From: Bradyrhizobium sp. ORS 285
GTDB lineage: Bacteria > Pseudomonadota > Alphaproteobacteria > Rhizobiales > Xanthobacteraceae
Reading direction: 5' to 3'
Length of the DNA: 64,000 bases
NCBI RefSeq assembly: GCF_900176205.1
Contig: NZ_LT859959.1
Span: 1,798,001-1,862,000, forward strand
Part shown: in pieces, positions 26,370 to 34,439 of the stretch
Layout: every line of letters starts with the position of its first letter
Position numbering within the stretch: the stretch's first letter is position 1
The notes under the pieces: model-generated
The model's database searches: none
What the model was told of the DNA's origin: nothing
What the model saw: only the letters and a program-made list of their open reading frames with translations
Program-made: the position numbers and the translations under genes

Positions 26370-29063
26370 ATGTCGACCTATCGATTGCGGAACCTGTTGT
26401 TGCCTCGCTCCATCGCTCTGGTCGGGGGAAGTCCGCGGCCCAGCTCGGTCGGAAGGGCCATTCTCGACAACGTCGTCAAGGCGCAGTTCGAGGGCAAGCT
26501 CGGCCTCGTCAACTCGCGATATTCGGACATATCCGGCATCGCCTCTGTGGCGAGTCTCGTCGAATTGCCCTTCGTGCCCGAATTGGTCGTGATCACGACG
26601 CCGCCGCCTTCCATTCCCGATCTGATCGATCGCGCGGGTGCCTTGGGGACTGCCGGTGCCCTGATCATTACCTCGGGGCTTGGACACGGAGCAGGATCGC
26701 TGGCGGATCAGGCGGAGAAAGCCGCACAGAAGTACGGCATGCGTTTGATCGGTCCCAATTGCCTGGGCATCATGATGCCGACCATCAAGCTCAATGCGAG
26801 CTTTTCGGCACATATGCCGGTCGCGGGGAGCTTGGCGCTGATCTCGCAGTCCGGTGCCATCGCTGCCGGCATGGTGGATTGGGCCGCACAGCGCGGCGTG
26901 GGGTTCTCCGGCATCGTCTCGATCGGTGATCAGCAGGATGTCGATCTTGCCGACCTGCTGGACCATTTCGCGCTGGACGGTGGAACCCGCGCGATCTTGC
27001 TCTACATCGAAGCCATCAAGGACGCCCGAAAGTTCATGTCGGCGGCGCGAGCTGCAGCCAGAGTCAAGCCGGTCGTCGTGGTCAAGTCGGGCCGCGGCGC
27101 GTTCGGCGCGAAGGCCGCCGCAACCCATACCGGCGCATTGGCCGGGGCAGATGCCGTCTACGAAGCGGCGTTTCGCCGCGCGGGCGTTCTGCGGGTCTCG
27201 GATCTCCGAGAGCTGTTCGACTGTGCCGAGACGCTGGGCCGGGTCGAATCTCCGACAGGCAAGCGGCTCGCGATTTTAACAAATGGCGGCGGGATTGGTG
27301 TGCTCGCCGTCGACCGCCTGGTCGAGCTCGGAGGAGTTCCGGCGGCCTTGTCGCCTCCCGTCCATGACAAGCTCGACGCCGTGCTGCCCCCGACCTGGTC
27401 CGGGTCGAACCCGGTCGATATCGTCGGCGATGCAGATGCTGCCCGCTACACGGCTTCACTCGAGGCCCTCTTGGCCGACCAGGCCAATGACGCAATTCTC
27501 GTCATGAACGTTCAGACTGCGATTGCATCGGCCAGCGACATCGCGACCGCAGTCACCCAGTTCGTCAGCGCCTATCGCAAACAGCACCGGCGTTGGGCGA
27601 AGCCGGTGCTGGCGGCATGGGTTGGCGCAGAGCAGCCGGTCATCGAGACCTTGAGCGGCGCGGGGATCCCGAATTATCCGACCGAGGATGATGCCGTCCG
27701 GGGCTTCATGCATCTCGTTCGCCACCGTGAGGTGGTCGAGTCGCTCGCGGCCGTCCCGCCGGCAATGCCGAGCTCATTTGCGCCGGACGTCGAGGCGGCC
27801 CGCAAGATCGTCAACACGGCGCTCGCCGACGGGCGAACCTGGCTCGATCCCGTCGAAATCAGCCGGCTGCTGGAGGCTTACGATATCGCAATGGTGCCGA
27901 CCTTCGCGGCGTCCACTGTGGACGAGGCGGTCGCCTATGCAAGTCAGCTCTTTGCCCAGGGTGCCACGGTCGTATTGAAGATCCTGTCGCGCGATATCGT
28001 TCACAAGTCGGACGTCGGCGGTGTCGTCCTCAATCTCACCACGGTCGAAGCCGTGCGCAACGCGGCGAACGAAATCATGGCCCGCGCCAAGGCTGTTCGG
28101 CCCGACGCCAGGATTTCCGGGGTGATCGTGCAGGCCATGGTGGTTCGTGCCAAGGCGCGGGAGCTCATCATGGGACTCGCCGATGATCCAACGTTCGGCA
28201 CCGTGATCGTGTTTGGTCGTGGCGGCACAGCTGTCGAGATCATCAATGACAAGGCGCTTGCTCTGCCGCCGCTCGATCTCCAGCTGGCGCGCAACCTCAT
28301 CGAGCGAACGCGGGTCTCACGATTGCTGCGGGCCTATCGCGACGTACCTGCGGTCAAACCGGATGCGGTCGCGCTGGTCCTGGTGAAGCTTGCACAGCTT
28401 GCAGCGGACGTTCCTGAAATCCGTGAGCTGGACATCAACCCGGTGCTCGCAGACGAGAGCGGCGTCTTGGCTGTGGACGCGCGGATCGCGGTGGGTGAGG
28501 TCCCGCCCAAGTTCAAGGGCTCCGGGCCTGCGAATTTCGCCGTTCGGCCCTATCCAAGCCAGTGGGAGCGTCATCTTCAAGTCAAGGATGGCTGGCGCAT
28601 ATTTGCGCGACCGATCCGGCCTGAGGACGAACCGATCATTCATGAGCTCCTCAAGCACGTGACGGCTGAGGATCTGCGCCTGCGCTTCTTTGCACCGATG
28701 AAGGAGTTCACGCACGAGTTCATCGCGCGCCTGACGCAGCTCGACTATGCGCGCGCGATGGCCTTCGTCGCCCTCGACGAAGCGACCAATGAACTGGTCG
28801 GCGTCGTGAGGATTCACTCCGATTCGGTCTATGAAAGCGGAGAGTACGCCATCCTGTTGCGGTCGGACCTGAAGGGCAGGGGCCTCGGTTGGGCGTTGAT
28901 GCAGCTGATCATCGAATATGCAAAGGCGGAAGGTCTGAAGATGATCTCTGGCGATGTACTTCAGGAGAACGTCGTGATGTTGGAGATGTGCCGGAATCTT
29001 GGATTTGAGGTCAAAACCGATCCGACCGAGCGTGACCTCTGTAACGTGAAGTTGAGGCTTTAG
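26370..29063 (+). CDS. ADP-forming acyl-CoA ligase fused to GNAT acetyltransferase
   Basis: This protein of about 897 residues has an ADP-forming acetyl-CoA synthetase core: CoA-binding domain (about 1-130, SIALVGGSPRPSSVG), succinyl-CoA ligase-like domains (to about 450), and an ATP-grasp domain (about 480-690, with VVLKILSRDIVHKSDVGGVV). A C-terminal GNAT domain (about 740-890) has LRSDLKGRGLGWALMQLII. The same layout occurs in protein lysine acetyltransferases of the Pat/PatZ type, some of which no longer act as ligases. Catalytic His or loss of it cannot be judged without alignment. The start at 26370 is preferred by family N-terminus; one at 26319 is possible. Confidence 0.88.
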   Translation: MSTYRLRNLLLPRSIALVGGSPRPSSVGRAILDNVVKAQFEGKLGLVNSRYSDISGIASVASLVELPFVPELVVITTPPPSIPDLIDRAGALGTAGALIITSGLGHGAGSLADQAEKAAQKYGMRLIGPNCLGIMMPTIKLNASFSAHMPVAGSLALISQSGAIAAGMVDWAAQRGVGFSGIVSIGDQQDVDLADLLDHFALDGGTRAILLYIEAIKDARKFMSAARAAARVKPVVVVKSGRGAFGAKAAATHTGALAGADAVYEAAFRRAGVLRVSDLRELFDCAETLGRVESPTGKRLAILTNGGGIGVLAVDRLVELGGVPAALSPPVHDKLDAVLPPTWSGSNPVDIVGDADAARYTASLEALLADQANDAILVMNVQTAIASASDIATAVTQFVSAYRKQHRRWAKPVLAAWVGAEQPVIETLSGAGIPNYPTEDDAVRGFMHLVRHREVVESLAAVPPAMPSSFAPDVEAARKIVNTALADGRTWLDPVEISRLLEAYDIAMVPTFAASTVDEAVAYASQLFAQGATVVLKILSRDIVHKSDVGGVVLNLTTVEAVRNAANEIMARAKAVRPDARISGVIVQAMVVRAKARELIMGLADDPTFGTVIVFGRGGTAVEIINDKALALPPLDLQLARNLIERTRVSRLLRAYRDVPAVKPDAVALVLVKLAQLAADVPEIRELDINPVLADESGVLAVDARIAVGEVPPKFKGSGPANFAVRPYPSQWERHLQVKDGWRIFARPIRPEDEPIIHELLKHVTAEDLRLRFFAPMKEFTHEFIARLTQLDYARAMAFVALDEATNELVGVVRIHSDSVYESGEYAILLRSDLKGRGLGWALMQLIIEYAKAEGLKMISGDVLQENVVMLEMCRNLGFEVKTDPTERDLCNVKLRL

Positions 29064-29095
29064 ATTGTCGGCGCAAGCTGCGGCGGAAAGCGCGT

Positions 29096-29599
29096 TCAGG
29101 CCGTTGGAGCGCCATCAGGCGGCGGATTCGCTGTCTCGTTCTCAGATCCGGCATGCGCGCGCAGCGCCCTGATGACCATCGTCGCGAGGGGAACGACAAG
29201 AAGCGGAATCAGCTTGTTGAGCGGATGATTGACGATGTTCGAGATGTCAGCTTGCAGGGACCGCGCTTCGAGCTGAAGCGCATCCATCGATGAGGAATGA
29301 ATCTCGTTGGCCAGCTCGATCTCGCGACCTGACGGCGCACGGGACGCGAGGATCAGCAGGACCGCCGCGATGACGAAATTGCAGCCGCCGAGCGCTGCGG
29401 CAGCCAGCACTGCGGAGGTGACCTGGACCAGCGCAAGATAGGCCGCCAGTTCGAGCATCAGCAGACCGAAGACGGCAATTAGCGCGGCGAAGGCGCGCAA
29501 GCCAAGGCCGACGAGCAGATGTCGAAGCCTGATGTCGGCGATGACACGGTCGGTACGCCAGAGAAGGCGTAAATGTTTAGCGACATTCTCCGTATCCAC
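29096..29599 (-). CDS. Membrane protein of holin-like superfamily
   Basis: The 167-residue protein has two or three hydrophobic segments (AFAALIAVFGLLMLELAAYLAL and AAALGGCNFVIAAVLLILA) and a C-terminal helix with another short one (KLIPLLVVPLATMVI). It resembles the putative Holin-X/DUF-type small membrane proteins that accompany DUF883 proteins; it is not a phage gene by context. The start is a GTG directly after the TAA of the upstream gene. It forms an operon with the DUF883-like gene behind two FNR/FixK boxes. The end is convergent with the ligase gene, 32 bases apart. Confidence 0.75.
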   Translation of the reverse strand: MDTENVAKHLRLLWRTDRVIADIRLRHLLVGLGLRAFAALIAVFGLLMLELAAYLALVQVTSAVLAAAALGGCNFVIAAVLLILASRAPSGREIELANEIHSSSMDALQLEARSLQADISNIVNHPLNKLIPLLVVPLATMVIRALRAHAGSENETANPPPDGAPTA

Positions 29600-29869
29600 T
29601 TAAGTTCTCCGCAAGAGGAGGCCGATGGCCATGCCGATCGTAAAGGCTGTAGCCGTCGCCATGATCGGACGAGCCCGGATCAGCTGTTCCAACTGAAGAT
29701 CGCCATCGCTCAGACCTGACCGCAGTGCGCTGATCGCTGCCTCGATCGGCTCTGTCGTCGCCTGCGCATTGGCGCCGGTTTGATGTGTGGCAGCGTGCCG
29801 CAACAGGTGCCCGAGCTCGTGCGTCAGAGCATCCAGTTCGTTCCTGAGTGTTGCAGCGTCGATCGCCAT
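29600..29869 (-). CDS. DUF883/ElaB-YqjD-like tail-anchored protein
   Basis: The 89-residue product starts with an amphipathic helix (LRNELDALTHELGHLLRHAA), has a second (EAAISALRSGLSDGDLQLEQL) and ends with a membrane segment (IMATATAFTIGMAIGLLLRRT), the layout of ElaB/YqjD proteins, which tether ribosomes or act as inner membrane factors in stationary phase. The family call is by layout. An AGGACA site precedes the ATG at 29869. FNR/FixK boxes at 29917 and 29949 lie 48 and 80 bases upstream. Confidence 0.7.
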   Translation of the reverse strand: MAIDAATLRNELDALTHELGHLLRHAATHQTGANAQATTEPIEAAISALRSGLSDGDLQLEQLIRARPIMATATAFTIGMAIGLLLRRT

Positions 29870-29916
29870 GTTTTGTCCTGTGTCAATCCATTGTAGAAGC
29901 AGCAACAGCGGGAAGC

Positions 29917-29930
29917 TTGATTTCGCTCAA
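29917..29930. promoter_or_regulatory. FNR/FixK-type box 1 upstream of mla-type operon
   Basis: TTGATTTCGCTCAA fits TTGA-N6-TCAA and lies 48 bases before the DUF883-like gene on the minus strand. Confidence 0.65.
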
Positions 29931-29948
29931 TCGTGTGCCATGTGCCGT

Positions 29949-29962
29949 TTGATGCATGTCAA
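29949..29962. promoter_or_regulatory. FNR/FixK-type box 2 upstream of mla-type operon
   Basis: TTGATGCATGTCAA fits TTGA-N6-TCAA and lies 34 bases before the permease start on the plus strand, so one box serves each divergent operon. Confidence 0.65.
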
Positions 29963-29995
29963 GCGGGGCGGGCCGGTGGGATCTAGGAACGTGCT

Positions 29996-31168
29996 GTGTC
30001 CAGCGACACGCAGAGCGAGGGAGACATTCGATTGCGTTCTCATCCGGGATTGATCGCCGAGGCGACGGAAGAGGTGCTCGAACTCCGTCCGAGTGGCCCC
30101 TGGGTCTCTCTCAACGTCGCTGAGCTCGAGAGCTTGACCGGCTCGGCCAGCGCCAAGCTGGGCGCCGCAAAAGCTGTGAAGCTCGACCTCGGCGAGGTCA
30201 CCGAGATCGACACCGTCGGAGCCTGGCTGCTCGAGAAGCTTGGTCGCCAAGCTTCCGCTAACGGTCGCCATGTCGAAATGACTGGCGTTGCCGAGAACTA
30301 CCTCGGACTGGTCGAGGAGGTTCGACAGGTCAATCGGCGCGAGATCGCGCCGGTGCCGCATCAGAACCCGATCGTCGCCAAGCTCACGGATCTCGGCCGT
30401 TCGACGCTGTCTGCCGCCCAGGACATCACCGTGTTTCTGGACATGCTTGCGGCGCTGTCGTTCGCCTTGGTGCGAACGCTGCGACGGCCGCAATCGCTGC
30501 GCATCACGTCGCTCATCTATCAGATGTACCGGATCGGCTGGCAGGCCATCCCGATCGTGGTGTTGATCACGTTCCTGATCGGCGCCATCATCGCCCAGCA
30601 GGGCATCTTCCACTTTCGGCGTTTTGGCGCTGAGTCTTATGTCGTCGACATGGTCGGGATTCTCGTTCTGCGTGAGCTGGGTGTCCTGATCGTTGCGATC
30701 ATGGTGGCGGGACGATCGGGCAGCGCCTACACCGCGGAGCTCGGATCGATGAAGATGCGGGAGGAAATCGATGCCCTGGTGACGATGGGGCTCGATCCCG
30801 TCGAGGTCCTGATTTTGCCGCGGATCGTCGCGCTGGTCTTGACGTTGCCCATGCTGGCCTTCATCGGGTCAATGGCCGCGCTCTATGGCGGGGGATTGGT
30901 CGCCCAGCTCTACGGTGGCATGGGACCGGCCATCTTCATCGCGCGACTGCATGAGGCGATCTCCGTCACGCATTTCGAAGTGGGCATGTTGAAGGCGCCG
31001 TTCATGGCGCTTGTGATCGGCATTGTCGCGTGCAGCGAAGGCCTTCGCGTGAAAGGGAGCGCGGAATCGCTGGGGCAACAGACGACGACGTCGGTCGTGA
31101 AGTCGATCTTTCTGGTGATCGTGCTTGACGGCCTGTTCGCCGTGTTCTTCGCATCCATTGGAATGTAG
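29996..31168 (+). CDS. mlaE: MlaE-type ABC permease with N-terminal STAS domain
   Basis: The 390-residue protein joins a STAS-like domain (about 30-120, with the phosphate-site-like region LGEVTEIDTVGAWLL) to a five- to six-helix MlaE permease (about 140-390). The permease signature MKMREEIDALVTMGLDPVE and the C-terminal FFASIGM are clear. In the Mla system the permease, with the ATPase and the MCE protein, moves phospholipids across the periplasm. The GTG start at 29996 has an AGGAACG site. It is the first gene of the mlaE-mlaF-mlaD operon, whose promoter region has two FNR/FixK boxes. Confidence 0.9.
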   Translation: MSSDTQSEGDIRLRSHPGLIAEATEEVLELRPSGPWVSLNVAELESLTGSASAKLGAAKAVKLDLGEVTEIDTVGAWLLEKLGRQASANGRHVEMTGVAENYLGLVEEVRQVNRREIAPVPHQNPIVAKLTDLGRSTLSAAQDITVFLDMLAALSFALVRTLRRPQSLRITSLIYQMYRIGWQAIPIVVLITFLIGAIIAQQGIFHFRRFGAESYVVDMVGILVLRELGVLIVAIMVAGRSGSAYTAELGSMKMREEIDALVTMGLDPVEVLILPRIVALVLTLPMLAFIGSMAALYGGGLVAQLYGGMGPAIFIARLHEAISVTHFEVGMLKAPFMALVIGIVACSEGLRVKGSAESLGQQTTTSVVKSIFLVIVLDGLFAVFFASIGM

Positions 31169-31170
31169 CA

Positions 31171-31950
31171 ATGGATGATAGTGGAAAATCGAGCGCCATT
31201 CGGGTGACCGACCTCGTCGTGGGCTTCGGCCGGCAGGTCGTGTTGAACGAGCTCTCTCTGGACGTTCGCCGTGGCGAGATTCTCGGATTGGTCGGCGCAT
31301 CCGGTGGCGGCAAATCGGTCCTGATGCGAACGATCATCGGGCTCATTCCACGGCGCAGCGGGACCATCGAGGTGATGGGCGTACCGCTTGGTGGCGCGGC
31401 GGAGCGTGCTACCCAGAAAGCGGCAACGCGCTGGGGCATCCTGTTTCAGCAGGGAGCGCTGTTTTCATCGCTGACCGTCAAGCAGAACGTCCAGTTTCCG
31501 TTGCGCGAGAATCTGCAGATGTCGCAGGGGTTGATGGACGAGATTGCCATCGCCAAGCTCGAAATGGTTGGCCTTCGCGCCGAGGATGGCGACAAATTTC
31601 CAGCGGAACTCTCCGGCGGCATGACCAAACGCGCTGCGCTGGCGCGGGCACTCGCGCTGGACCCGGCGATTGTGTTTCTCGATGAGCCGACCTCCGGTCT
31701 CGATCCGATCTCCGCCGGCGATTTCGATGCTTTGATCAAGACCCTCCAGCAGACCTTGGGACTGACCGTGTTCATGGTAACGCATGACCTGGCCAGCCTG
31801 AATACCGTCTGCGACCGTGTCGCTGCGTTGGCCGACGGCAAGATCGTTGCGATTGGCCCGATGAGTGATCTGCTTCGATCCGAACATCCCTGGGTAAAGG
31901 CCTACTTTCATGGCAAGCGATCCCAGATGCTGCAACCGAAAGCGAGTTGA
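31171..31950 (+). CDS. mlaF: MlaF-type ABC ATPase
   Basis: The 259-residue protein is an ABC ATPase with Walker A GASGGGKSVL, signature LSGGMTKRAALARAL, Walker B IVFLDEPTSGLDP and the switch His in VTHDLAS. MlaF-like features include the GLDPIS segment. It powers lipid movement through MlaE. It starts two bases after the permease stop and ends three bases before the MlaD gene, so the three form one operon. Confidence 0.93.
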   Translation: MDDSGKSSAIRVTDLVVGFGRQVVLNELSLDVRRGEILGLVGASGGGKSVLMRTIIGLIPRRSGTIEVMGVPLGGAAERATQKAATRWGILFQQGALFSSLTVKQNVQFPLRENLQMSQGLMDEIAIAKLEMVGLRAEDGDKFPAELSGGMTKRAALARALALDPAIVFLDEPTSGLDPISAGDFDALIKTLQQTLGLTVFMVTHDLASLNTVCDRVAALADGKIVAIGPMSDLLRSEHPWVKAYFHGKRSQMLQPKAS

Positions 31951-31952
31951 AG

Positions 31953-33056
31953 ATGGAAACACGTGCCCCCTTTGCTGTCATCGGCGGCTTCGTGCTGGCG
32001 GCCATCGTCGCAATCTTTGGCTTCGTGTATTGGCTTAACAACACGGGGGGCCTCGGGCCGAGGACGACCTACCGTGTGCAGTTCGAGGGATCCGTACCCG
32101 GCCTGCTGGTCGGCGCTGCCGTTCTGTTCAACGGCATCCGCGTTGGCGAAGTGACGGAGCTCGGTTTGGCGCCGGACAACCCGCGCCGGGTCAATGCGAC
32201 GATTTCGGTCTCGTCGGCCACGCCGGTGCGCGCCGATACCAAGGTCGGCCTGGAATTCCAGGGATTGACGGGCGTGCCCGTCATCGCGTTGGAAGGTGGC
32301 TCGTCGTCGGCCGCAGCTGGCGGCGTGTCGCTCCTGGTGGCAGAAGCTGGCGCGGGTCAGAGCATGACCCAGGCTGCACGTGATGCCTTGCGACGCGTCG
32401 ATGCTGTTCTTGCGGAGAATGCCGGTCCGCTGAAGGACACCATCGCCAATCTCAAGACGTTCTCGGATGGGCTGGCGCGGAATACCGGCAAGCTCGATGG
32501 GATCGTCTCTGGCCTCGAGAAGATGACAGGCGGCGGTGCGCCGGCCCAGAAGACCACCTATGATCTGGTGGCGCCGCGGGATTTGGGCCCGGTCACCAAG
32601 GTCATCAAAGGGCAACTCGCTATCCCCGATCCAACGGCGGTGGCGATGCTGCAGACCCAGCGCATGCTGTTCTCGCCGGCCAAGGATTATCCGGGCTTCG
32701 CCGATTTTCTATGGGCGGACAGCATTCCCAAGCTGCTGCAGGCGCGTCTGATCGATGCATTCGAAAACTACGACGTGAGCCACGCGCCGCTGCGGACATC
32801 GGATCTCGGCCAGCCGGATTTTCAGTTGCTGATCGACGTTCGCCGTTTCCGGATCAATGCCGATGCGGCGGCGGTGGCTGAGATCGGGTTGTCGGCGCGG
32901 CTGGTGGACAAGAGTGGCAAGGTCATTGCGTCTCGGCTGTTTGACGACAGTCAACCGCTGGCCAAGCTCGATCCCGCGGAGTCGGTGGCTGCTTTCGACC
33001 AGGCTTTCGGTCGTGTCGCCAAATCGATTCTGGCTTGGACGATCCAAGCTCTCTAG
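31953..33056 (+). CDS. mlaD: MlaD-type MCE protein fused to an ABC auxiliary domain
   Basis: The 367-residue protein has one N-terminal membrane anchor (VIGGFVLAAIVAIFGFVYWL), an MCE domain (about 40-120, YRVQFEGSVPGLLVGAAVLF and FQGLTGVPVIALEGG), a helical linker and a C-terminal domain of about 170 residues (RDLGPVTKVIKGQLAIPDPT to the end) resembling the ABC-type transport auxiliary lipoprotein family (PqiC-like). That domain is usually a separate lipoprotein. Here no lipobox appears, so the outer-membrane partner seems fused to the MCE protein. The ATG at 31953 is preferred over the TTG at 31947. The last base of the stop begins a palindromic repeat. Confidence 0.87.
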   Translation: METRAPFAVIGGFVLAAIVAIFGFVYWLNNTGGLGPRTTYRVQFEGSVPGLLVGAAVLFNGIRVGEVTELGLAPDNPRRVNATISVSSATPVRADTKVGLEFQGLTGVPVIALEGGSSSAAAGGVSLLVAEAGAGQSMTQAARDALRRVDAVLAENAGPLKDTIANLKTFSDGLARNTGKLDGIVSGLEKMTGGGAPAQKTTYDLVAPRDLGPVTKVIKGQLAIPDPTAVAMLQTQRMLFSPAKDYPGFADFLWADSIPKLLQARLIDAFENYDVSHAPLRTSDLGQPDFQLLIDVRRFRINADAAAVAEIGLSARLVDKSGKVIASRLFDDSQPLAKLDPAESVAAFDQAFGRVAKSILAWTIQAL

Positions 33057-33155
33057 AGCATGATCCGGAAAAGCGGAAACCGGTCTTCCGAAAAGATCAT
33101 GCTCAAACAAGGAGATAAGATCACGATGCGTTTCCGCCGAAACGGGTCGTGATCT
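33056..33155. repeat. Two palindromic intergenic repeat units
   Basis: Unit 1 has arms GAGCATGATC (33056-33065) and GATCATGCTC (33095-33104). Unit 2 has arms AGATCACGA (33118-33126) and TCGTGATCT (33147-33155). The form GAGCATGATCCGGAAAAG is one I recognise as a very common Rhizobiales intergenic palindrome. It lies between the convergent MlaD and cytochrome c genes and may fold as a 3' end structure. Confidence 0.75.
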
Positions 33156-33177
33156 AGTCGGGGACGCGGCGCCGGGT

Positions 33178-33495
33178 CTATTCGAGGCTCTTCAGATACG
33201 ACAGCAGGTCGTTGATCTCGGGAGGAGAGAGCTCGAATTGCGGCATCGCCGGGTGGCCGGTGACGATCCCTTCGGCAAGCGCCTCGCCCAAGGTCTCGAT
33301 CGGATAACGCAGGTGCAGCGTTCGAAACGGAGGAGCCGGTCGAAATGGACTGTCTCCGACCTTGCCGATGGCATGGCATCGCGCGCAATGCGTCTTCGCA
33401 TAGATCCGGCCGCGCTGTTCGGGAGTTGATGCAGCATGGGACGGAAGAGACAACGAGAGGGTCAGAAGGAGAGCGCAGAAGGCGGACCGCTGCAT
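33178..33495 (-). CDS. Small periplasmic c-type cytochrome
   Basis: The 105-residue precursor has a signal peptide (ALLLTLSLSLPSHAAS) and one heme motif, CARCH. A Met in GHPAMPQFELS is the likely distal ligand and EINDLLSYLKSLE the C-terminal helix. It would carry electrons in the periplasm. A perfect FNR/FixK box (33556-33569) lies 61 bases upstream and is shared with the divergent fnr-like gene, so expression is likely tied to low oxygen and the protein may serve a microaerobic oxidase or other reductase. Confidence 0.9.
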   Translation of the reverse strand: MQRSAFCALLLTLSLSLPSHAASTPEQRGRIYAKTHCARCHAIGKVGDSPFRPAPPFRTLHLRYPIETLGEALAEGIVTGHPAMPQFELSPPEINDLLSYLKSLE

Positions 33496-33555
33496 GCATC
33501 ACGTCCAAGTCACAAGGTATTTTGCGCCACGATAGTGCCCGGATTGTCCCCTCAT

Positions 33556-33569
33556 TTGATTTGAATCAA
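33556..33569. promoter_or_regulatory. Perfect FNR/FixK box shared by cytochrome c and fnr-like genes
   Basis: TTGATTTGAATCAA is TTGAT-N4-ATCAA. It is 61 bases before the cytochrome gene and 66 before the fnr-like gene, so it fits joint control and autoregulation. The identical 14-mer recurs at 34369-34382. Confidence 0.75.
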
Positions 33570-33634
33570 CTGGAACTCCGAGCATCCGCTAGAATGCGGC
33601 TATTCTCTTTGCGCTTGGCCCAGCGGAGCCCTGT

Positions 33635-34348
33635 ATGAAGACGTCTCTCGTTGCAGTCGATTTCCACGGGCAGGGCTGCGCCGATTGTGCCGTGCGAGGG
33701 TTCAGCGTTTGCGCATCGCTGGATCAGTTCGAGATGCGGGAGTTCGAGCAACTCAGCCGTCGCGTCAGCTTCGGCTCCTGCGAGACCGTTTTCGCGCAAG
33801 AGGATACGTCGTCTTGTTTTTACAATCTGCTTGATGGAGTCATGAGGCTCTACAAGCTCTTGCCCGATGGTCGCAGGCAGATCGTCGGATTTGTGCTGCC
33901 CGGCGACTTCGTGGGGATGACGACAGAAGACCGGCATGGGTTTTCCGCCGATGCCATCGGTCCGGTCACGGTGTGTCAGTTCGCCAAGCTGCCGTTTGGT
34001 CGTTTCGCCGAAGACAAGCCAAATCTGTTGCGTCGAATGAACCAGCTGGCGGTCCAGGAGCTCAATCAGGCGCGGGACCACATGGTGCTGCTCGGTCGCA
34101 GATCGGCTGAGGAAAAGGTTGCGACCTTCCTGGTCGGCTGGAGGGATCGGCTCGTCGAGCTGCGAGGCCCTTCGAACATCGTGCCGCTCCCGATGAGCCG
34201 TCAGGACATTGCCGACTATCTGGGACTCACCATTGAGACGGTGAGCAGGACATTTACGAAGCTTGAGCGGGACGGAGTCATAGCCATCCTGCCGGGCGGC
34301 GTATCGCTCCGGGATTCGGCCCGCGCCGAGGCTCTGGCTGCTGCCTGA
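33635..34348 (+). CDS. FnrN-like [4Fe-4S] Crp/Fnr-family regulator
   Basis: The 237-residue protein has an N-terminal cysteine cluster C15-x2-C18-x7-C26 and a further Cys114 (VTVCQF), the FnrN/FNR pattern for an oxygen-labile [4Fe-4S] cluster. The cyclic-nucleotide-like fold covers about 30-150 and the helix-turn-helix is at SRQDIADYLGLTIETVSRTF, with Glu201, Ser204 and Arg205 in the FNR recognition arrangement that reads TTGAT. It should activate genes at low oxygen. Its promoter holds a perfect box of the same motif. Whether FixK2 also acts on the boxes cannot be told here. The gene is the likely local regulator of the nearby boxed genes. Confidence 0.9.
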   Translation: MKTSLVAVDFHGQGCADCAVRGFSVCASLDQFEMREFEQLSRRVSFGSCETVFAQEDTSSCFYNLLDGVMRLYKLLPDGRRQIVGFVLPGDFVGMTTEDRHGFSADAIGPVTVCQFAKLPFGRFAEDKPNLLRRMNQLAVQELNQARDHMVLLGRRSAEEKVATFLVGWRDRLVELRGPSNIVPLPMSRQDIADYLGLTIETVSRTFTKLERDGVIAILPGGVSLRDSARAEALAAA

Positions 34349-34368
34349 GGCGCTCGCGGCGCTTTGCA

Positions 34369-34382
34369 TTGATTTGAATCAA
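34369..34382. promoter_or_regulatory. Perfect FNR/FixK box upstream of a small membrane protein gene
   Basis: TTGATTTGAATCAA, identical to the box at 33556-33569, lies 57 bases before the ATG of the 34-residue gene. Confidence 0.75.
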
Positions 34383-34439
34383 AGACTGCTGTGCGTCCGC
34401 TGAGGGACAGTGTCTCAAACTCTAAGAAGGGGGAGAGAG

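Noticed and set aside
29096..29869. Possible phage holin region
   Set aside because: The holin-like similarity is architectural only; no phage gene is nearby and the genes have FNR boxes.
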